Shown here in pieces: positions 29,301 through 41,300 of a stretch of 64,000 nucleotides of DNA. The notes below the pieces were generated by a model. That model was not told the DNA's origin and did no database searches. It saw only the letters and a list, made by a program, of their open reading frames with translations. The stretch comes from Prorocentrum cordatum (taxonomy: Eukaryota > Sar > Dinophyceae > Prorocentrales > Prorocentraceae), in contig CAUYUJ010003883.1 in the NCBI GenBank assembly GCA_963575745.1, positions 1 through 64,000 of the forward strand. Reading direction: 5' to 3'. Positions within the stretch are counted from its first letter, which is position 1, and the number at the start of each line of letters is the position of its first letter. The position numbers and the translations under genes were made by a program.

Positions 29301-32300
29301 TGTGGCGACGAGGGCTCCACGGGAGCCCCTCCCCCCCCCCCACAGAGACATCACTTCTTTATTTATGACTTTTTGTTGGCGGCGCGCAGAGGGGGGGGGA
29401 GGGGAGAAGGCTTGTTACCAACACCCTTGCTCCTTAGAAGGCGCGGGCCTTGTCTAAATAAATGTTGTATGGATGGAAGCGCGGCTTCTGGGAAGCTGTT
29501 GGTAGCGGACCTGGCGCGCGCGCAGGTTGGTCGAGCCTGCACAGGGCTGCTGAGGAGCGAGCTGGTGTACTCCAAGAGATGGAGAGGCGGGTGAGGCAGT
29601 GGGGAAATAAGAAAAGGAAGGACTTCTCAGACGGCTCGGAAGTCCCCCGGCCTTCCGGGCAGTTTCTCTCAGGCCTTCCCCGAAGACAACCACAACTTCG
29701 CAGAAGGCGCGAGGGCCTCCGAGAAGCCCCGCCGCCTGCTCGGAAGGCTTTCTGTTTCTCATTCTCCCCCCCTCGCTCGCCGCCGAAGCTCACCCCATCG
29801 CTCGGACGTCCATTCCCTGTGCTTTTGGTCGGTCTCGTGCGTTCGCTTTTTCGCCACATGATCAAGGATGCTCCTCGATGGTCCCCGCCGAAGAAAAAAT
29901 GCACACGTCCGGGCGATGCCAAGGAAGAGGGGCTACGAATAATCTTGGAATGCTCCGTAGATCTACGTAACAGTCTCTACCCTATAGTTGGCGAGCTCGA
30001 AGGCAAAAGTCAGCTTCTGGGTGAATCCATTATGTTGTCGATCCCCCTACCTGTGAATAAATGAAAAACAAATCATGAAGTTAATGTTGAATGTTGCTAG
30101 CTTTATTGACTGCATTCGCGTCGTCAACTTCACTACTATGATTCATTATATTTTTATGTTTGATGAATTGGGGGGCAAGGCGGTGGCCGCTGGGGGAGGG
30201 GAGAGGGCGGCGGCGGTCCCCTCAGAGCAGGGCAGGCCTCGCGGCAGGGGCGCCGCGGCCCGGGCTCTTCTGCGGAGAGGGCCGCGGGCGGCGCGCAGGG
30301 GGCGCGTGTGCGGGGCGGGGGGGCGGCGCCGAGGGGGCGGCAGTTCTCAGCCTGGAACATATCCCTATCCTTTCTGCTCGTCATCGCCCCATCACGATGC
30401 CAACCTTGGGGATTCCCTCAGTTTCTGAGGGCGCATCCCTAAGATTGTCATCGCCTTTCGGCGTGTCCATCTCAGGGATAGGGATAGGTTCGAGGCTGGT
30501 GAGGCAGGGCGGGCGGCGTCCGAAGGGGGCGGCTCGTTGGAGCACGTGGGGGGGCGTCTCGTAGGATTGGGTCGGGCACGTCCTCTCCTCAGGCGCGGGC
30601 TTGGGACGACCAAGAGAGAGGGAGCAGGCGAGACCGAAGACCACGGACAGTGCAGAGAGCGTCCCCAGACGATGTCTGGGCTGCTTCTGGATCTGCCTCC
30701 CGTGGAGGGGCACGCCCGACTAAAGCGCGCAGGGCCTCCTCGTGCCGCGCGGCTGGAAGCTCAGACCTTGGGTACGTGCAGCGGCTCATCCCGAGGGAGG
30801 GCGTCCCAGCCTCCAGGCCGAGCCCTCGCTGTGCCCTCCCTCGAACTCCGCTCCCCAAACTTCTGCGTCGGCGGCGGGGCAGAGGCTGCCTGCGCCAGCG
30901 CGTGGACATTCGGGGCAAGCGGATAGGCGAATTGGCCGGCGTGCGAGAGGGGGGAAGAATCTGTTCCCTGAGGAAGCGTCCTGGTTTCCTACGCCCGGGC
31001 ACGGCGACGAAAGCCATCCGCACGGCCGCCGCGGCAGCGGAAACTCGCGGCGGCGGCGCCGGCCGAGCCGGTGAGGCTAGGGGGCAAGGACGAGCAACCG
31101 CACGTGATCCCGACTGCAATGTGCTCAAGAAGCACAGGGAGACGGATCGCAGGGGGGGGGGGAGGGGGCGGATCGCAATCTGCTCAAGAGGCTTGTCTGT
31201 AAGGGCTCCGTGTGTGCTGGGCCCCACCAGATCGGAGGCCCGCTGCCCCCGAATCTCTGCTCCACGGGTCTGCTGCACGCAGGGAGTGGGCCCTAGTAGG
31301 CAAGAGGGCGGCCTTTGAGGCGCAGCCTTCGGGGGGAACGCGCGGGCGCGGGGGGGGGCGCCAAACCCGGCGCCCAGGCTGCTGCTTTCGCATCGCGGTC
31401 AGCGATCGGGGGTCCCCAGTGGGCGCGCACCCGAGGCCGCTCTGGCGAGGGGCCCCCTCTTCTACGTCCCAGACATGCGACGTCCTGATCTTCTCAGAAA
31501 CGGCGTCCCTGGAAGTCCCGCCCCTCTCCCCGGGACCAGTTTGGCGTCCCGAGTCGTTGTTTGACGGTCCCGAGGCCCGGCGAGGGCCCCCCGAGGCCGA
31601 AACTAGTCCCAGAACCTCCCGTCCTGGTTTTTGCTGCGACGCGATCATCTCTGGGGTGTGGTCGACCACTGCCCCCCAGCGCTGCCGGCCCGCCCGCGGA
31701 GGGGCGCCAGGCCGGCCCCTCGGGGTCGGGAGTCCGTTGCCCCCCCCCCGTCGCGGACCCTCGACGTGGTCCCCCCCCCCCAGCGTTCGCTCCCCGTCGT
31801 TGCCTCCCACATCTCCTCCTCCTGCTGCTACTCTCGGAGGCCCAGAGGTTGACACCAACACCAATATCGGCGGTGTGCCTCCATCCAGGAAAGAAGATCC
31901 CGATCTCGGTGATGGTAATATTATGGCTTCCAAGGTGGCCGAAATATTACCACCAACACCGAAATATAGGATTATCTTCCCCCTGTGGAGGCCCCCCCTG
32001 TGTTGGTGTTGGTGCCCATTTCCAGGCCTCCGATACTCGTCCTCCTCTCCCTCCTTGACTGCGTTGCGTGCTCGGCGATGGGTCCCCCGCAGGAAGACAG
32101 GCCCCCCGCACGACCCAGGAAAGCAATGCGCAGCCACCGCCGTGCTGCGGTGAAGAACGTTGAATAAGGAGCGAGCGCCCACTGTGACAGAATCAAGGAA
32201 ATTCCTGGAAGGAGCCTGCTGGTAGAACCAGATGAAGTGGCATCAGATCCACGAGCCCTTCGTTGCAAATGTTTCATCACGTGCTTGACACAAAACGGCC

Positions 32301-35300
32301 TTGTCCTATTACCTTCGATTCGGGGTGCACGATTCTGCCCACCGATCATAAGGTCGCCGTCGTTGATGTGGTACTCCCGGCAAGCCGCTGCAAAGTCGTT
32401 GAACCCTACCTTCCCGGTGCCGTGCCTGCGCTGGGGATCCGCTGACATACCTCCCTTCTCTGATCCCCATACCTCCTCTGTGGACGCCCGGCATGGGTAC
32501 GGAAAACATGGGCACGGTGCCCAACAAGAAAGCTGGCCCAAGACCGACCGCGGCCGCTGTCGGACAGGCAGTGTTCTTTTTTGGGCTCCAAGGAACTGCG
32601 TCCGCGGCGGCGCGGACAGCGAGTCCTGTCCAAAACGAGCAGGAACTGCTGCTGGGCACCGCACCCAGTCTTCCCGAGCCTCCGCTCCGCGATCGTCCCG
32701 ATCCTCCGCGATCGTGCCCATTGCGATCGTCCCGATCCTCCGCTCCGCGATCGTGCCCATTGCGATCGTGCCCATCGCGATCGTGCCCATTGCGATCCTC
32801 CGCTCCGCTGATCTTCCCAATCGTGCCCTTTGCGATCCTCCCGATCCTCCGCTCCGCGCTCGTCCGGCCCCTTCCTCCCTCGCCGCCCTGCCTGCCACAC
32901 GCAGCACGTGGCGTGGTGACATGGAGCCCAGCACGCCGACTGGAAACGTAGAGCCAAAACGCTCCCAGGAGGAACCTTACAGAAGGAACGAGGCCCCTTT
33001 TTTTTCTCCCAGAAACTAAACTTCGATTCTCCAGAAGCTAAACTTCGATTGTCCAGATGCTAAACTTCGATTCTCCGTAGAAGACCTCAGGAAAGCCTAA
33101 GACAGGCTGTACAACAAATAAGGAACATTGAGCCAAGCTGTAAAACAATATCGGAACACTGAGCCCCTCCCCAACGAAACGGGCTCCTTCTTCAGCGGCC
33201 CGACTGCAGGTCTGTCGCGATACGTTCGCCAAAGAGTGGGCAAACGCGTGCCGAGCCAACACGCAGCGTGTTAGCAGGAACGTCTAAAGTACGTTGCGTT
33301 TCAAGGCGAGCGCATCACAACAGCGAAATCCTCACCCTCCTCCGTCTCCCTTCCTCTATCTCCTGAACCCCAAAGGTAAGAAGAGCCCAGAATCGAATTG
33401 GTGAGCCGGACTCGCAATCTACATGAATCGGATCGGAGGAAATCGGCAGCCGAGTCGGGAGACGTCGAACTGGCGGGAATTAGCAAGCTAGCAAGCCTTC
33501 ATTGAAAAATCGGAATCCACGGCGGAACCCGAAGTCAAATCGAATCGGACTCGGAAACCATCGAAATCGAATCGAATCGAACCGGAGGAATGGAAACAAG
33601 CCCTAGGAGGGTGCCTCGCCACATCCTCACGCATCCTCGATGTACTCGACCCCCAGCAAAGAAGGCCGCTTGCGGGGAGAGGGCTGCGCCCACGAGTTGC
33701 GGAAGCCCAATGCCCGAAAGCTCCAAGGAAACGGAATCAAGGAAGAAGGGAGGAGGAGGGAGGAGGAACAATATGATAATGAGGATAGAGGAGAAGAGAA
33801 GGAGGAGGAGGAGGAGGCGGTGGAGGAGGAGGAGGAAGAGGAGGAGGAGGAGAAGAGAGGGGCACCCCCAGAACCCTCTCGACGAAACGCAGCCACCAGA
33901 GAGCCTTCCTAGGCCAAAGAACCGTCGAGCACGGACGAAAACACGCCAGAAAAACTCTCGAAACCTGGACGCGACTCTTCCGCCTCCTCTACAACAAAAA
34001 CGCTCTATAAACATGAACTTTTGGCGCTCCGGGCGGACTTCGAGGATCTGTGCTGGATCCCCTCTCTGGCCGGCGGATGCAAGAATGCAAGAATGCAAGA
34101 TGGCGGGGGGGCCCAGCGCGGATGCAAGAAATCCGCGCGGAGCGCCGAGAGTTTGTTTGTATGGTGCTTTTTCCTCTTCGACCCTCCCCCCTCCCGGCCT
34201 GGGGGAGCCCAGAGCGGATCCAAGAGATCCGCGCGGAGCGACAGAAGTTCATGTTTGACTACCTACCAGGCCACCCCAACCCAACCCGAAGACACGCATC
34301 TGACCCGAATTTCGGGTTGGGGGGGGGGTAGGGGGACCATGTGTTTTTTCTATGTTCCCCGATCCCCCCCCCCCACTGGAAGTGGAGGGCAAATTGAAGC
34401 CTTCGGGTTGGGTTGGGGTGGTTTGGTGGGTGGTGAATGCTTGTGGCGTGTCTTCTTCTTTGACCCCCCCCCCTCCTCGGGCCAGGGGGGCCCGGCGCGG
34501 AGGCAGGAAATCCGCGCGGAGCGCCAAGAGTCTATGTCTCAAGGGCTCCCAACCTTCGCGCTCCGCGCTGCGCGGAGCGCGACGTGCGACGAACTTCGCG
34601 CTCTCGCGCCGCCTCCCAGGAGAGAAGAGGAGGATGAGGAGGAATCCGAGCCGAACCGCGAAGCGCGAAGCGCTTCGCGCTTCGCGCCCTCGAGGGCGCC
34701 CTCGATGTTTGTGGTGCTTTTGGACAAACCTCGCTTTAGTAAACCTCCCCTTAGTGAAAACGGCCTGGGACCGAAACCCGCGGACCTGGACCCGCAAAAA
34801 TGACGGCCGCGACGCCCTCTCGCAAACCGAAAACGGCCAATTCCTTAATCGACGTGTCAGGGTAAGAGGTCTGTCCACCTCCGACTCTTCGACTTCATCC
34901 CCGGGGGATGACAAAAACGTGGTGCCGAGGCCCGAGGGCAGGAAAGGCACGCTCGTCCTCCTCCTCCTCCTCCTCCTCCTCCTCGCTCCTCCTCCTCGCT
35001 CCTCCTCGCTCCTCGCTCCTCCTCGCTCCTCGCTCCTCGCTCCTCGCTCCTCCTCCTCGCTCCTCCTCCTCCTCGCTCCTCCTCCTCCTCCTCGCTCCTC
35101 CTCGCTCCTCCTCCTCCTCCTCCTCCTCCTCCTTCTTCCCCCCCCCCTTGGCCAGGGGCGGGGCCCCGCGCCTGTCCAGGTCCAGCCGCCAGGCGCGGAG
35201 CGCGGTGCGCCGGCGCCGCCGCAGCGCCGTCACCTCGGGCGACCGGGCCGCTGCCGGAGCTCGGCCCCACCAGGACGACCTGCCAGACCACCCCAATAGT

Positions 35301-38300
35301 CAACCCGAAGACCCGACTTTCGGGTTGGGGGGGGGGGTACGGGCTCCACACGTGTTTTTCTCGATGTTCCCCGACCCCCCCCCCCCCTGGAAATCGAGGG
35401 TAAATCTGAGCCTTCGGGTTGGGTTGGGGTGGTTTGGTGGCCGCTGCTGGAGTGCCGCCCGATGCACGCGGCACGCGGGCGATCGGCCCAGGTGCTCGAG
35501 GGGCATCGAGGATCGAGGGGATCGAGGAGGCGGGGATCGAGCCTCGGGGGCTCGAGGATCGAGGATAGCTCTTCGCGCCGGGCGTTTTCGCCTTGCTCCG
35601 GGTCCTGGGGCCCCCACAGATCGATCCGGTTCGAAGAATGATGCAGAAGGATGGGGTTCGGGGCTCTGGGCGTAATTTTTACCATGTGCAAGTTGTTCGT
35701 TACGTAGGATCTCAGGGATGGGGCATCGATAATGGGGGACAAGGGATGGGGGATCGAGGATAGGGGATCGATCATCGAGGATGAGGGGCTCGAGGATAAG
35801 GGCATCGAGGATGGGGGATCGATGATGGAGGATCGATCATCGAGGATGAGGGGCTCGAGGATAAGGGCATCGAGGATGGGGGATCGATGATGGAGGATCG
35901 AAGCTGAGGGGATCGAGAATGGGGGTATTGAGGGTGGGGGATCGAGGGTGTGGATTGAGGATAAAGGATGAAGGGATTGAAGATGTGGGGCATCGAGGAT
36001 GAGGGGATCGAGGATGGTGGGATCGATGACGAGGGGATAGAGGATGGAGGATGGGGGATCGAGGCTTGAGGGATCGAGGACTTGTGAAGGAGGTCGAGGA
36101 GGCCCGCTTCGAAGCCCGGGGCCTCAGAGACGGCTCCCAATTGACCCAAGACAGCCGCAAGGTCTGCAAGTCGCCTCCAAGATCTCCAGCCAACCCCTAT
36201 TCTGCCGACGGCCTGACAATCCCGACGGCGGCCCAAAGAGCATCACACAAGCAACTAATATTCAATCTGGCTCCCACGAGCGCGCCAGAGCTTTCAGATG
36301 CTCCTCCTCTCTGGGCGCCCGGGCAATCCCCGAGAGGCCCACAGAAGGCCCCACACGCATGCACAAAGACAAGCTCACGCAATGGATCCGAGTCTACACG
36401 CCACAAACCCGCGACGCAACAACCGAGCAGCATTGCAGCCGCGCAAAAAGAAAGCGTTGATGCGGTGATTCCCCGTGCGCGGCAACTGAACTGGAGATCC
36501 ACGTGAACGCCGTAGACGATGCCAGACGGAAGCTCAAACGGGCTACAATAGACCCACGACGGCGAGAACATCTTTCCTGGCTGAAGCGGCCACCAGTGCT
36601 GTCGCCCATCAATCCCGGCCCACACCTATGGCACAGGTGAATTGCAACAAAGATGCAGCCTCGTGCCGCAACATCAAGATGCTATATGAGCCTCAAAAGT
36701 GCAGCGCTGACCGGCGCCGAACTCCAGCCTCGATTGATCGACCAAGCACTGCTATGGTGTTGGCAAGCTGGCTGACAGCCTCGTTCTCTGAAGCGCGAGG
36801 GGCATGTTTGCTCTTGTACAGCTTCAGGTCTACGAAGAGCATGTGCTCCTGGAGTCAAAATATGATCACCAACGCGCCTCGTCTCACACTGGACAACATC
36901 AACCTTTCGGAGATCCGCGCGGATACATCGATCGGCGCTGGACCTGTCTCCTTGGCGCGCGGACCTAGCGCCGATCCAAGGAACCTGCGCGGAACTCCGA
37001 CCTCGTATGTTTTATGCAATTTGTGCTCGTTTCCTTCGAAGCTGCTTTCCTTCGACGCTTCCGCCCCCCCTCCCCTGGCCACGCCACGGTTCGCGCCCGC
37101 GCCATCTGGGCAAGAGCCCTCCGCATGCGCTCCAAGACCGTGCCGACGCGACTCGTGACGCGACCAGCCCCCCCTCTCTCCACTTTGGAGTCCCGAGACG
37201 GTGCGGTGACAGACCGTGCGGTGACCTCGAACCCCCCCAAGGCCTCACCGCACGGCCCGTCACCGCACGGTCTTGGGAACCTGGGAGAGGCCCCCGTCGC
37301 CCGAGACGTTCTCGGAGAAGGACTCGAGCCCCAAAGCTGTGCGGTGACCCCGAATCCCCACCGGCTCACCGCACGGTGGTCACCACACTGTTTGGGGGCC
37401 CTCGATCGACCTCGTCCCCGGCCCCGCCCGTCTCCCTTTGTGGGCCCCGGAAACGGCAGGGCATATTTTCACCGTTTCCACGAAAATGTTCCTTGAAAAT
37501 GGACAAAAGAAAACAAACTGCTCCAGGATTGGAACCGGAGCCGGAACCGGTCAAAAAAAGGCGACGGAACCGGTAACAAAAACGGCGTCGGAACCGGCAG
37601 AAAAACGGCAAAACGGAACCGGTAAAAAAACGGCCCTGTCGTTTCCAGGGCCCACTATAAGGTCACCACACTGTTTGGGGGCCCCCGATCCACCTCGTCC
37701 CCGGCCCCGCCCGTCCTCCCCCCGGGGGAATGAACAACACACGGCGCCGCGGCCTGGGCACCCGGGGGCCCGAACACGGGGGCCGGGCACCCAGGCCCGA
37801 GGGCAGGGAAGGCACGCTCCTCCTGCTCCTCCTCCTCCCCCTCGCTCCTCGCTCCTCTCTCCTCCTCGCTCCTCGCTCCTCGCTCCTCGCTCCTCTCTCC
37901 TGCTCCTCCTCCTCCTCCTCCTCGTCCTCCTCCTCCTCCTCCTCCTCCTCCCTCCTCCTCCTCCTCCTCCTCCTCCTCCTCCGCCTCCTCCTCCTCGCTC
38001 CTCGCTCCTCGCTCCTCGCTCCTCGCTCCTCCTCGCTCCTCGCTCCCCCGCCAGACCTCCCCGCGTCCTGCCGGCGGGTTCTGCCGAGAGCGTCCGCGTC
38101 TGGGGACCTGCGGGGGCGTCCGCTGCAGGACGGGGCGGTGCCAAAAGGGGGGGGTCCTGGCCTGTGGGACCCGCACCGATGCGGTGACGGACCCGGGCAT
38201 ACGGCGTCCCGAAAAAATCGGGGCGGCAATCGTCCTCATTTTCGGCCTCTTGGGGCCCTTATTACCGGGCCTCAGAAACGACAAACATCGACTCGGGATG

Positions 38301-41300
38301 AGAAACAAGTCCCGAAGGGAAGGTCGAGAGGTCGGGGGCCCGTGTCTACAAAAAGATCGAGACGCCGATGTCTGGGGACCGTGCGGTGACCTCCAAATCC
38401 CAAGATACCTGAGGAACAAATGCCCTCACAATTAGCACCCCGGCAAGCGAAGCCGTTTAGTACACGCACCCAGGCGAGGAATCGAACAGGGCAGGGCTGT
38501 TCAGTAAACGCCCAGATCCGTTTCGCAAACGCCAAAGAAGGGGGGGGGGAGGGGCGGGTTGGTTTTGTCTCCCGCAAGCCGAACGGTTATGGGAGCTCGG
38601 AGGCCCCAATCGCCAGACGCCTCCTCTCGGGAGCGGCCAAGAGTGGGGGGTCCAAGAGGGGGGGGTGCAAACCATGACTGGCGGCATGTGCGCGGCCCAG
38701 CGGGGGGGCCAGGGACGCAATGAAACAGGAAGAGCCGCCATGAAATCTGGGGAAATATCATGGCCCCCGCCATGATATCCACCCCCCTTCCTAGTCATCC
38801 CCCCCCCTTTCCGCCCCCGATCCTCGGAGAACGACCCGAGTCCCAAAACCGTCCGGTCACCACGACGAGTCCTCCCGACGCACCACTCGGTGTGGTCACT
38901 GCACCGTGTAGGGGCCCGCGGATCCCCCGAGGCCCCCTGGGGCTCATGTTTTGTCTCGCGGCGATCGCGGGCGTTACGGGGGGGGGGGCGGGGAGGGCAA
39001 AACGTACGGTCGGGGCGTTGGCCTGAGGCACTAAGGAACGAGGCTCCTTTTTCCCAGAAGCTGGACTTCGATTTTCCATGAGGAACCTCAGGAAAGCCGA
39101 AGGCAGACTGCAGAACAATCAGGGAACACCGAGCACTTCCCCGACGAAAAGGGCTCCTTCTCCAGGGCCCCGACTGTAACGCCCGCGCCCTCCCCCCCCC
39201 CGTGACAGACTATAGTGCCAGACGCCCCGCGGCCATGCTGGAGAAACACACTGGGCTGGGTGGAGCTCGCGTCATGGCTCAGAGGGTCACAGCAATCATC
39301 TCCTGGGCGTGCAGTCTGACCGCTAAATAAAGAACGAAACCCCTTCTTGGCCCTGTAAGCGCCTCCGTGCCCCAGGAGGGGAAGAGGAACAGCACTGGAG
39401 GAACCTTAGGAACATCGAGCCCCTTTCCGAACCCAAACTGTTCCTTATTTCAGCGTCTTGACTGTACTCAGGCGGCTCAGTGCATGGCCAGGCCGCTGCC
39501 AGGAGCATGCCATAGAGCGGGAGCGAGGCCCTGCTTGGCCCCGAGAGGCGCCTGCGCGGGCGATGCTCGTAATTGTCCATATCCAGTGCGTCTTGGACGT
39601 CTTTGTTTTGACACGGGCACCGCGAGGCCGAGGCACGCCTGATGTGGAGAACAATCGAGCCTCTACAGTCGGGCTTGATTGGACAGGACACGCGAGCGGA
39701 CACGAGACCCTTCCGAGGGCCACATCGCCACAGGAGTGTAAGAAGGCACGTGCCGCGAGGCACAGGACACAAGGGCACCCTTGAGCTGGCAGGGTCGAGC
39801 TACTGATCCTGCCCGGCTGTATAAAAGAACAGGTGCTCACCCATGTCCGGTGCGCCTCCGGGTTCCGGCGAAGGGAGCCCGAGGCCCCAGGCCGCACTTG
39901 ACACGGACGCGCGTCCTTGATGGGCGTCTTTCCACCACCACCACCGTAGGTTGGAGGGGGGGTCCTCCTCCTCCTCCTCCTCCTCCTCCTCCTCCTCCTC
40001 CTCCTCCTCCTCCTCCTCCTCCTCCTCTTCGTCCTCCAATTCCCCGCCCTCCACCTCCTCCTCCTCCTCCTCCTCCTCCTCCTCCTCTTCGTGCTCCAAC
40101 TCCTCGCCCTCCTCCTCCTTCCCCCCTCCAACTTATGGTGGTGGTGGTGGTGGTGGTGGAAAACAAGCTCGTCAGTCCTGCAGCGCACGGGGCGCGCTGG
40201 CGGCACGCCCGCGGAAGGGGCCTGGGCAGCGGGCCCCTCCCGCACACGGGACGCTCCTCGGCTCCGCGCGCCGTGACTACAGGGCAGTTTTTAAGACATA
40301 GGATGTTAAACTATTTGATCTAAATCAATTATTGATTCACGAATGAATTTATGCATGAACTCATCGTTGTTTTTGATACTAAATCCCTCCATGTTTAATA
40401 CACGATCCGCACGCGGAGCATGCATAAAAAACGGCACTGTATACGCGAGCCTTCCACCAAAACCACCCCCTGCCTCCCCCTCGGGCAGAGGCCCGCCCGG
40501 CCCCCCCAACCCCACCCACCCCAGGCCCCCCGGCGTCGTGATTTTTCCGGGAGCGGCCAAGAGGGGGGGGGGTGCAAGAGGGGGGGGTGCAAATGATGAC
40601 CGGCGGCATGTGCGCGGCCAGCGGATGGGCCAGGGACGTAATGAAATAAGATCAGGCGCCATGAAATCCGAGAGGATATCATGGCCCCCGCCATGATATC
40701 CACCCCCCCTAGTCATCACCCCCCTCTTTGCCGCCCCCGATTTTTGTCATGGCGTCGATCCCCAGAGGTCGCGACCCACTTCCCGGGACCCGGCGTTTCA
40801 GCCGGAGTCGTCCTGTGTGCACGGCCCCGAGGCCCGGCCAGAGCCCCCAAAGGCCGCCGAAAGTAGCGACCCGTGACTCGAGGGGGTCTGGGATGGCAGA
40901 AGGCTGCCCCCTCTTCGCGCCTGGCGCAGCCTTCTGGGTGGGGGCCGGCCGAAGGGCCCCTCGGAGCCAGGCGGAGCCCAGACGAGCCAGCTGCTATCGA
41001 GTCGGGCACGTCCCTCCACGGGGGAATCTCCCCAAAATAATAAAAAGGAACGTATGGGGCCGAATAATCTATCATTGTTGGGGCATGCTTGAGTATTTTG
41101 TCACTACTTTGCATGTTTCGTCGAAAACCCCCCTGTAGGGTTATGTTGCCCCAGTCGTACTTAAGGACCACATCCCAGAAATAATTCCGAGCGCCCGGAA
41201 AAGTGTCGAAACAGTGTCGAAATAGTGTCGGACGAGTGTCTCCCAGGGCCCCCTGGCGGCCGCTGGGCGACCGCCAGGACGGGCAGGCCGACTCCTGCGC

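Noticed and set aside
25584-35440. TTGGGTTGGGG runs as interstitial telomere repeats
   Set aside because: They are part of the inverted ends of a MITE family present in three copies, with no longer tandem array.
39800-40120. Long poly-Ser, poly-Pro, poly-Glu frames
   Set aside because: Direct products of a CTC triplet tract read in different frames; the same applies to those at 6950-7080, 13680-14060, 24860-25020, 28680-28830, 34950-35140, 37810-38050, 45735-45855, 47245-47490, 53280-53363 and 63045-63290.
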